Below are positions 1 through 4,721 of a stretch of DNA of 5,420 nucleotides, one piece after another. Location: the NCBI GenBank assembly GCA_017304125.1, contig JAFKLV010000157.1:1-5420 (forward strand), in the 5' to 3' direction. The notes under the pieces are model-generated. The model was not told the DNA's origin, ran no database searches, and saw nothing but the letters and a program-made list of their open reading frames with translations. Positions within the stretch are counted from its first letter, which is position 1. Every line of letters starts with the position of its first letter. Source of the DNA: Sphingomonadales bacterium (GTDB lineage: Bacteria > Pseudomonadota > Alphaproteobacteria > Sphingomonadales > Sphingomonadaceae). A program made the translations under genes and the position numbers.

Positions 1-1
1 G

Positions 2-970
2 GCCGGGCGCACGCCCGGCGCGCACCCCTTCGGGGTCATCCCGCATCAGACGCCGCGCTATCTGTTCGAGGAATTGTACCGCGACTGCCGCGAGGCGGGG
101 CATAATGTCGTCGGGACGGTCTTCTTGCAGTGCGGCGCCTTCTACCGCGCCGACGGGCCGGAGGCGATGAAGCCGGTCGGCGAGGTGGAATTCGTCAACG
201 GCGTCGCGGCACGCAGCGCCAGCGGCGTCTACGGCCCGTTCCGTGCCTGTGCGGCGATCGTCGGTCATGCCGATCTGCGCCTCGGCAACGCCGTCGGCGC
301 GGTGCTTGATGCGGAGATCGCCGCGGGCAACGGCCGGTTCCGCGGGGTGCGGCATCTGGCCGCGTTCGACGCCGACCCGGCGGTGCTCGGCCCCTTGGCG
401 CACGCGCCGGCGGGGCTCTATCTCGACGCCGAATTCCGCCGCGGCTTTGCCGAACTCGGCAAGCGCGGGCTAACCTTCGATGCCTGGGTGATCGAGCCGC
501 AGATCGGCGAGCTGACCGATCTCGCGCGCGCCTTTCCCGCGCAGCCGATCGTGCTCGATCATGTCGGCACGCCGCTCGGCCTCGGCGTCTATCGCGGGCG
601 GCAGGAGGAACGCTTTGCCGCGTGGAAAGCGGCGATCGGCGAACTGGCGAGCTGCCCCAATGTCTCGGTCAAGCTCGGCGGGCTGGCGATGCCCTTCTGC
701 CAGCTCGGCGATCTCGGCCCCGAACGGCGACCGACCAGCGCGCAGCTCGCCGGCTATTTCCGCCCCTATCTCGAAACCTGCATCGAGGCGTTCGGCGCGG
801 CGCGCGCGATGTTCGAGAGCAATTTCCCGGTCGATCGCTGGGGTGCCGATTATGCGACGCTGTGGAATGCGTTCAAGCGCATCGCGCGCGGCGCGAGCGC
901 GGACGAGAAGCGCGAGCTGTTCGCCGGGGCGGCCGCGCGATTTTACCGTATCGAGGAGCTATTGGCATGA
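2..970 (+). CDS. Amidohydrolase family protein (COG3618/PF04909 type), 5' end outside window
   Basis: The frame is open from the window's first bases to a TGA at 968-970, giving 322 residues without the true start. The TTG at 74 is internal, because recognisable family sequence (TPGAHPFGVIPHQTPRYL) lies before it. The family is a TIM-barrel amidohydrolase group that includes lactonases and 2-pyrone-4,6-dicarboxylate hydrolase; members usually hydrolyse lactone or ester bonds in the cytoplasm. Visible landmarks, counted from the first residue in the window, are GVRH near 115-118, a strand ending LDHVG near 185-189 with a likely active-site His, and ESNFPVD near 272-278. The N-terminal HxH metal motif expected in the family would lie upstream and cannot be checked. 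In the last motif an Asn stands where many relatives have Asp (GSDWP type). The gene overlaps the next dehydrogenase by four bases, so the two are probably translated together. Family assignment is firm; the substrate is unknown. Confidence 0.88.
   Translation, partial: AGRTPGAHPFGVIPHQTPRYLFEELYRDCREAGHNVVGTVFLQCGAFYRADGPEAMKPVGEVEFVNGVAARSASGVYGPFRACAAIVGHADLRLGNAVGAVLDAEIAAGNGRFRGVRHLAAFDADPAVLGPLAHAPAGLYLDAEFRRGFAELGKRGLTFDAWVIEPQIGELTDLARAFPAQPIVLDHVGTPLGLGVYRGRQEERFAAWKAAIGELASCPNVSVKLGGLAMPFCQLGDLGPERRPTSAQLAGYFRPYLETCIEAFGAARAMFESNFPVDRWGADYATLWNAFKRIARGASADEKRELFAGAAARFYRIEELLA
953..958 (+). promoter_or_regulatory. Ribosome binding site of the dehydrogenase, inside the amidohydrolase gene
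   Basis: GAGGAG lies 8 bases before the ATG at 967, within the last codons of the preceding gene. It fixes the start at 967, although the same frame is open much further upstream, and it supports coupled translation across the ATGA overlap. Confidence 0.7.
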
Positions 971-2004
971 AGGCGCTGCGATATTTCGGCGAACGGGACA
1001 TCCGCTACGACGACATGGCCGATCCCGTGCTGGAGAGCGATCGCGACGCGATCGTCAAGATGGAGGCCTGTTCGATCTGCGGCAGCGATCTGCACATCTA
1101 TCACGGCCACGGCTTTTCCGAGGATATCGGCTTTTGCGTCGGGCATGAAGCGGTCGGCGAAGTGGTCGAGATCGGCCGCGGGGTGACGCAGCTCCGGGTC
1201 GGCGACAAGGTGATGATGCCCGCCGCAGTGGGGTGCGGCATGTGCCGTTCCTGTCTCGCGGGCAATGTCATCCAGTGCGAGAATAATGGGGCCGGTTGCT
1301 ACGGCCTTTCGGCAAAGCTGCAGGGAGTGCAGGCCGAGGCCTTTCGCGTGCCGGCGGCGGATATGAACGCGTGGAAGATCCCCGAGGGGATTTCCGCCGA
1401 GCAGGCGCTGATGCTCACCGATGCGATGTCCACCGCGTGGTTCGGCGCGCGCAACGCCGATATCGCGCCGGGGAGCAGCGTCGCGGTGATCGGCCTGGGA
1501 CCGATCGGGCTGATGGCGGTCGACGCCGCCTTCGTGATGGGCGCCGGGCTGGTCTATGCGATTGACCCGGTGCCGGAACGCCGCGCGCTCGCGGCGGCCG
1601 CCGGGGCGATCGCGCTGTCGCCCGATATCGCGGTCGACCATATTCGCGAGGCGACACACGGTCGCAAGCTGCAATGCGTGGTCGAGGCGGTCGGCGCCGA
1701 TGCGACCGTCGACCTCGCGCTCCGGCTGGTCGCGCGACGCGGCACAGTCTCGGTCATCGGGGTTCAGCAATCGCGGCGCTACGCCTTCCCGCTCGAACGC
1801 ACCTTTGCCGCGGGACTCACCTTCCGCATCGGCACCTGCTCGGTCCCCGAGGAATGGCCCGCGCTGATCCCGCTCGTGCAATCCGGCCGGCTCAGGCCCG
1901 AGCGCTACATCAGCCACCGCCTGGGGCTGAGCGCGGGTGCCGAGGCCTATGCGACCTTCGAGAAGCGCGAGCATGGCGCACTCAAAATGGTACTGGCGGC
2001 GTAA
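967..2004 (+). CDS. Zinc-dependent medium-chain alcohol/polyol dehydrogenase
   Basis: A complete 345-residue protein, the usual length for zinc-binding medium-chain dehydrogenases, which oxidise alcohols or polyols with NAD(P) in the cytoplasm. The N-terminal GroES-like domain (about 1-150) carries likely catalytic zinc ligands Cys38 (in CSICGSDLH) and His60-Glu61 (GHEAVGEV), with Asp152 as a possible further ligand. Structural zinc is held by Cys90, Cys93, Cys96 and Cys104 in the classic C-x2-C-x2-C-x7-C spacing. The Rossmann domain has GLGPIG at 176-181, and an acidic Asp200 ends the second strand, which suggests NAD rather than NADP. The start at ATG 967 is chosen because it has a GAGGAG site and because family homology begins there (MKALRYFGERDIRYDD). 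It overlaps the stop of the amidohydrolase, so both belong to one operon; together they could oxidise a sugar or alcohol and hydrolyse the product, which is inference. The exact substrate cannot be assigned. Confidence 0.93.
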   Translation: MKALRYFGERDIRYDDMADPVLESDRDAIVKMEACSICGSDLHIYHGHGFSEDIGFCVGHEAVGEVVEIGRGVTQLRVGDKVMMPAAVGCGMCRSCLAGNVIQCENNGAGCYGLSAKLQGVQAEAFRVPAADMNAWKIPEGISAEQALMLTDAMSTAWFGARNADIAPGSSVAVIGLGPIGLMAVDAAFVMGAGLVYAIDPVPERRALAAAAGAIALSPDIAVDHIREATHGRKLQCVVEAVGADATVDLALRLVARRGTVSVIGVQQSRRYAFPLERTFAAGLTFRIGTCSVPEEWPALIPLVQSGRLRPERYISHRLGLSAGAEAYATFEKREHGALKMVLAA

Positions 2005-2008
2005 GGAA

Positions 2009-2036
2009 CGGGAGCGGCCGCGCGCGACCGCTCCCG
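2009..2036. terminator. GC-rich hairpin between convergent genes, possible bidirectional terminator
   Basis: CGGGAGCGG (2009-2017) pairs perfectly over 9 bases with CCGCTCCCG (2028-2036) around a 10-base loop. It begins four bases after the dehydrogenase stop and ends ten bases from the stop of the convergent RcnB-like gene, so it could end both transcripts. Neither side has a proper T-run, so strong intrinsic termination is uncertain. Confidence 0.55.
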
Positions 2037-2046
2037 CGTCAGAGGA

Positions 2047-2646
2047 TCAGCGGAACGCGCCGTAGACGACGTCGGCGATCCGCCCGGTCCGCACGTTCAC
2101 CAGCAGCAGATCCGGGCCATAGCGCACCCAGCGATAGCCGCGCGGCGGCGGGCCGAAGCCGTAGGTCGCATAATTGTCGAAATAATAAGCCGACGACAGG
2201 AACAGGTGCGGCAGGATCAGCCCGATCGTCCAGCGGCGATAATGATAGCCGCGCGGATAGCGGAACGGCTGCGCCGGGATCGGGCGGAAGTTCGGCGGGC
2301 GATGCCCGATGCCATGCGGCGGCCGCGCGACGGGCGGACGCGTTACCGGCGGGCGCGTCACGGGCGGGCGCTGGCCGTTGCCGGGGCCCGGGTTCGGCGG
2401 GCGCGTGATCGGCGGGCGCTGGCCATTGCCCGGGCCGGGATTGGGCGGGCGCGTTACCGGTGGACGCTGGCCGTTGCCGGGCCCCGGATTGGGCGGCCGC
2501 ACACCGGGCGGTCGTTGCCCCTGGCCGGGGCCGCCCGGACGACCGGGTTGCCCCTGACCGGGCTGCACCTGTGGCGCGGCGGCCTGGGCGATGGCGATGT
2601 CGGGAACCAGCAACAGGCTGGCGGACGCGAGGGGAAGCCACTTCAT
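2047..2646 (-). CDS. Secreted RcnB-family protein with Pro/Gly-rich repeat linker
   Basis: A 199-residue exported protein. Residues 1-20 form a signal peptide (MKWLPLASASLLLVPDIAIA) with a likely cut after Ala20 (AIA|Q), placing the protein in the periplasm. Residues 21-110 are low-complexity and rich in Pro, Gly, Gln, Asn and Arg, with three perfect-length 16-residue repeats at 50-97 and then shorter RPPVT/RPPVA units. The C-terminal part (about 126-199) resembles the RcnB domain: a Tyr/Arg-rich start (FRYPRGYHYRRW), a middle hydrophobic stretch (LILPHLFLSSAYYF), and the ending PPRGYRWVRYGPDLLLVNVRTGRI. E. coli RcnB is a periplasmic protein of nickel/cobalt homeostasis, but most members of this family, which are common in sphingomonads, have no tested function. 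A metal role is therefore only a suggestion. The ATG at 2646 is preferred over GTG at 2652 on ribosome-site spacing. It lies on the same strand as the encapsulin gene, 130 bases beyond it, and probably has its own promoter. Confidence 0.85.
   Translation of the reverse strand: MKWLPLASASLLLVPDIAIAQAAAPQVQPGQGQPGRPGGPGQGQRPPGVRPPNPGPGNGQRPPVTRPPNPGPGNGQRPPITRPPNPGPGNGQRPPVTRPPVTRPPVARPPHGIGHRPPNFRPIPAQPFRYPRGYHYRRWTIGLILPHLFLSSAYYFDNYATYGFGPPPRGYRWVRYGPDLLLVNVRTGRIADVVYGAFR
2356..2499 (-). repeat. Three tandem 48-bp repeats within the RcnB-like gene
   Basis: Three consecutive in-frame 48-base units encode residues 50-65, 66-81 and 82-97, each RPPNPGPGNGQRPP followed by VT, IT and VT. The bases are very similar but not identical between copies, as expected from slippage or unequal crossing-over followed by point changes. 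Partial units (RPPVT, RPPVA) follow in the protein. The region would be flexible, positively charged and disordered. Confidence 0.9.
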
Positions 2647-2652
2647 CGGCAC

Positions 2653-2658
2653 TCTCCT
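2653..2658 (-). promoter_or_regulatory. Ribosome binding site that decides the RcnB-like start
   Basis: Read on the minus strand this is AGGAGA, 6 bases before the ATG at 2646. The alternative in-frame GTG at 2652 would directly touch the site with no spacer, so the ATG is the likely start. The signal peptide also reads better from it. Confidence 0.75.
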
Positions 2659-2672
2659 ATTGTGCGTCGCGG

Positions 2673-2701
2673 AGCGTACCGATGCTAAGTGTGCTCAGCA
2701 A
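2673..2701 (-). promoter_or_regulatory. Weak candidate promoter of the RcnB-like gene with an imperfect inverted repeat
   Basis: On the minus strand TTGCTG (2696-2701) and TACGCT (2673-2678) are separated by 17 bases, about 27 bases before the RcnB-like start codon. Each hexamer matches the sigma-70 consensus at only three positions. An imperfect inverted repeat, GCTAAG-TGTG-CTCAGC (2684-2699, one mismatch), overlaps the -35 and the spacer and could be an operator. Spacing and position are the support; chance cannot be excluded. Confidence 0.3.
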
Positions 2702-2755
2702 GTAGCTGAAATCGAGCAGTGAAAGCACCAGCCGGACGAGGGCGCCGACTACCCC

Positions 2756-2774
2756 CGCCGGCGCGCCTCCGGCG
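2756..2774 (-). terminator. Short hairpin after the encapsulin gene, weak terminator candidate
   Basis: CGCCGG (2756-2761) pairs with CCGGCG (2769-2774) around a 7-base loop, starting two bases after the encapsulin stop on the minus strand. The stem is only 6 bp and is followed by G-rich sequence without a T-run. It may end or weaken transcription of the peroxidase-encapsulin operon before the RcnB-like gene. Confidence 0.35.
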
Positions 2775-2776
2775 AT

Positions 2777-3586
2777 TTACCGCGCCGCCGGCAGGTCGAG
2801 GATCACCGACGCTTCGGACGTTTGCGTGCGATAGGTCAGCGTTTCGAGGATATAGAGTTCCACCTCATCGGCGGTGTGGTGGCGATAGCCGATCGACAGA
2901 TCCTGCCCGATCGTCAGGTCGAAATCGCCGCCGCGCGTGGTGACGACCACGCCGCCCTTGATCGCCGGGCACCAGATCACCTCGCGATCGACCAGCTTCT
3001 CGATATGCTTGAGCACCGGATAGCCATCATCGCTCTCGCCGGTCAGCTTGCTATAGGGATCGGCGCCTAGCACCAGCGCATAGGGCCCGTTGACCCCGGC
3101 CAGCCGCAGCGCGTTGATCGCTTTTTCGACCACCTCGGGATAACCGCGCACATCGCCCGGCAGCGTCAGTTTCGGATTGCTGGTGACCTGGCGGACGCCA
3201 TCGATGCCGGCGGCGGCATAACCCTCGAACACGACATGATCCTCGGCGAAGGCGATCGTCGCCGCCGCGTCCTTCAGCGGCTGCCAGTCGGAATCGTTCG
3301 AGCCGCGCTCGACATCGTCGATCGCCTTGCGCGTCAGCTTGAACGGCACGCACAGTTCGACGACCGGCGTCACCTCGCGCTGGACGACGTGCAACCCCTC
3401 GCGCAGCGACGCGACCTCGCGCGTGTGCCCGGTGCCGACCGCGGCGAGATCGAACCCCTTGGGGCCGATCACGTCCACCACCTTGCGCGCGGCGAGATAG
3501 CGTTTGAGCGTGCGCTTGGCCTCGTCCTCGATCTGGTCCCACGCCGCCGCCGAAATCGGCGCCAATTCGCGATGAAGATTGTTCAT
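2777..3586 (-). CDS. Family 1 encapsulin shell protein
   Basis: A complete 269-residue protein, matching the usual 260-290 residues of family 1 encapsulins (linocin M18/CFP29 type), which have the HK97 phage-capsid fold. Such proteins self-assemble into hollow cytoplasmic shells, commonly of 60 subunits, that package cargo enzymes. Recognisable family sequence includes the N-terminus NNLHRELAPISAAAWDQIE (residues 2-20), whose helix helps form the inner cargo-binding site, the block DDVERGSNDSDWQPL (90-104), FEGYAAAGI (120-128), SNPKLTLPGD (136-145), the loop ADPYSKLTGESDDGYP (175-190) expected near the five-fold pore, and RGGDFDLTIGQDLSIGY (218-234). The C-terminus TSEASVILDLPAAR ends as expected, so the gene looks intact. 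The start ATG lies one base after the peroxidase stop (TGACATG), with GAGGG five bases before it. The upstream peroxidase carries the matching loading peptide, which makes it the native cargo. Homology to mycobacterial CFP29 is clear by eye. Confidence 0.97.
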   Translation of the reverse strand: MNNLHRELAPISAAAWDQIEDEAKRTLKRYLAARKVVDVIGPKGFDLAAVGTGHTREVASLREGLHVVQREVTPVVELCVPFKLTRKAIDDVERGSNDSDWQPLKDAAATIAFAEDHVVFEGYAAAGIDGVRQVTSNPKLTLPGDVRGYPEVVEKAINALRLAGVNGPYALVLGADPYSKLTGESDDGYPVLKHIEKLVDREVIWCPAIKGGVVVTTRGGDFDLTIGQDLSIGYRHHTADEVELYILETLTYRTQTSEASVILDLPAAR

Positions 3587-3587
3587 G

Positions 3588-4616
3588 TCAGCCCTCGTCC
3601 TTCAGCGATCCAATAGCCAGCGATCCGTGCGACACCGCCGCGGCGTCCGGCGATGCCGGCGCCGCCTCTGCCGACGGGGCACCGTCCGGCGTCACATCGT
3701 CAAGAAACGTCGACGTCGGTACAAAGAACAATGTTCCGGTGACGGCCCGGCTGAAATCGAGCAGCCGATCGTAATTTCCCGGCGGATTGCCGACGAACAT
3801 ATTGTCGAGCATCCGCTCGGTACGGGTCGGCGAGCGGGCATAGCCGATGAAATAGGTGCCATATTCGCCCTTGCCGATCTCCCCGAACGGCATGTTGTCG
3901 CGCAGGATATCGAGCTGGTTGCCGTCCTCATCGTGGATCACGGTCAGCGCATTATGCGCGAAGGACGGTTTGACGTCGTCGCGCAATTCGATGTCGGACA
4001 GCTTCTTGCGGCCGATAAAGCCTTCCTGCTGCTCGACCGGCACCTTTTCCCATTTCGGCAGGTCGTGGAGATATTTCTGGACGATCACATAGCTGCTACC
4101 CGCGAATGCCGCATCCTCATCGCCGATGATCGTCGCGTCGACGCTCTCCTGCCCGACCGGATTCTCGGTGCCGTCGACGAAGCCGAGCAGATCGCGGTCA
4201 TCGAAATATTTGAAGCCGTGCGTTTCGTCGACGATCGTCGCGACCGATCCGATCCGCGCCATGATCTGCGTGGCGAGTTCGAAACACATGTCCATCCGCG
4301 AGGCGCGGATGTGGAACAGCAGGTCGCCCGGCGTCGAGGGCGCGTGATGGACGCCGCTGATCTCGCGAAACGGGTGAAGCTCGCGCGGCCGCGGCGCGCC
4401 GAACAGCCGGTCCCACGCGTCCGATCCGATCCCGGTCACACACGACAGATCGGCATCGAGATCGCGGAAACCGACCGCGCGGACGATGCCGGAAAGATCG
4501 CCGAGCAACCCCCGCACGACGCCCGTCGCCGCCGGATCGGGATTGATCGTCGCCACCAGGAAAATCGCCGATCGAGAGAGCCTTGCTGTAACGGACTGGC
4601 TTTCGGGGGTCGGCAC
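3588..4616 (-). CDS. DyP-type haem peroxidase, encapsulin cargo
   Basis: A complete 342-residue dye-decolourising peroxidase of the DypB class, using haem and hydrogen peroxide to oxidise dyes, phenolics or other reductants. Two ferredoxin-like halves are visible (about 15-140 and 150-305). Family motifs are GFVDGTENP (145-153) with distal Asp148, proximal haem ligand His221 (AHNALTV), distal Arg239 and Asn241 (LRDNMPFGE), and GKGEYGTYFIGYAR (248-261). The spacings D148-H221-R239-N241 equal those of Rhodococcus DypB (D153, H226, R244, N246). From about residue 306 an Ala/Pro/Asp-rich linker leads to GSLAIGSLK (331-339), the encapsulin loading peptide, then DEG. There is no signal peptide, as expected for cytoplasmic packaging. 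The GTG start is chosen because GGAG lies 8 bases before it and because the N-terminus then resembles that of relatives. It is the first gene of a two-gene operon with the encapsulin. The physiological substrate is not known; roles in oxidative stress are proposed for relatives. Confidence 0.97.
   Translation of the reverse strand: MPTPESQSVTARLSRSAIFLVATINPDPAATGVVRGLLGDLSGIVRAVGFRDLDADLSCVTGIGSDAWDRLFGAPRPRELHPFREISGVHHAPSTPGDLLFHIRASRMDMCFELATQIMARIGSVATIVDETHGFKYFDDRDLLGFVDGTENPVGQESVDATIIGDEDAAFAGSSYVIVQKYLHDLPKWEKVPVEQQEGFIGRKKLSDIELRDDVKPSFAHNALTVIHDEDGNQLDILRDNMPFGEIGKGEYGTYFIGYARSPTRTERMLDNMFVGNPPGNYDRLLDFSRAVTGTLFFVPTSTFLDDVTPDGAPSAEAAPASPDAAAVSHGSLAIGSLKDEG
3592..3596 (-). promoter_or_regulatory. 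Ribosome binding site of the encapsulin, inside the peroxidase gene
   Basis: GAGGG on the minus strand lies 5 bases before the encapsulin ATG and within the last peroxidase codons (Glu341-Gly342). Because the stop and start are one base apart, ribosomes ending the peroxidase could restart directly on the shell gene. Confidence 0.65.
3600..3626 (-). other. Encapsulin cargo-loading peptide of the peroxidase
   Basis: These bases encode GSLAIGSLK (residues 331-339). It matches the loading peptide known from DyP cargo proteins, for example GSLSIGSLK in the mycobacterial peroxidase as I recall it. The peptide's small and aliphatic residues dock in a groove on the inner shell face formed with the encapsulin N-terminal helix. 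Here the peptide is followed by the acidic Asp-Glu-Gly tail rather than basic or neutral residues. Confidence 0.92.
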
Positions 4617-4624
4617 GAATAACG

Positions 4625-4628
4625 CTCC
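4625..4628 (-). promoter_or_regulatory. Ribosome binding site that supports the GTG start of the peroxidase
   Basis: GGAG on the minus strand lies 8 bases before the GTG at 4614-4616. An ATG at 4628-4630 overlaps this site but is in a different frame, so it cannot start the peroxidase. Confidence 0.6.
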
Positions 4629-4638
4629 ATCAGGCGGC

Positions 4639-4668
4639 AGGATACCAGCGTGGGTACGCTATCTCGAA
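4639..4668 (-). promoter_or_regulatory. Candidate promoter of the peroxidase-encapsulin operon with an inverted repeat in the spacer
   Basis: On the minus strand TTCGAG (4663-4668) and TATCCT (4639-4644) are 18 bases apart, 22 bases before the GTG start. The hexamers are weak. A perfect inverted repeat, AGCGT-GGGT-ACGCT on the plus strand (4647-4660), sits in the spacer, a place where a repressor could block polymerase. Some promoter in the 105-base gap is likely; this exact placement is tentative. Confidence 0.3.
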
Positions 4669-4721
4669 CCGCCCCGCCACCTCCTTCCGCCGCTCAAATA
4701 CCTCGCCCACGCATTTTGAAA

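Noticed and set aside
622..966. Upstream extension of the dehydrogenase frame by 115 codons
   Set aside because: It lies inside the amidohydrolase gene, reads as Arg-rich nonsense, and the ATG at 967 has a good ribosome site and the family N-terminus.
943..1974. Long open frame of 343 codons antisense to the dehydrogenase
   Set aside because: It mirrors the codon pattern of a clearly real zinc dehydrogenase; its protein is His/Arg/Asp-rich with no family features, as expected of a GC-rich shadow.
2356..2499. Tandem 48-bp repeats as a CRISPR array
   Set aside because: The units are directly joined with no unique spacers and lie in frame inside a protein gene.
2309..2557. Plus-strand Gly/Arg-rich repeat protein (GGRVTGGRWPLPGPG pattern)
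   Set aside because: It is the reverse reading of the RcnB-like repeat; no start site or family similarity supports it.
2039..2641. Second minus-strand frame overlapping the RcnB-like gene
   Set aside because: It lacks a signal peptide and the RcnB ending; the repeat simply keeps several frames open at once.
3579..4622. Long open frame of 347 codons on the plus strand across the peroxidase gene
   Set aside because: It covers almost exactly the DyP gene on the opposite strand and its protein is rich in Arg, Asp and Ile without domain features. The DyP frame has full catalytic motifs.
4436..4630. ATG at 4630 next to a GGAG site as an alternative gene start
   Set aside because: It is out of frame with the peroxidase, its 64-codon product overlaps the DyP N-terminus and has no recognisable features.
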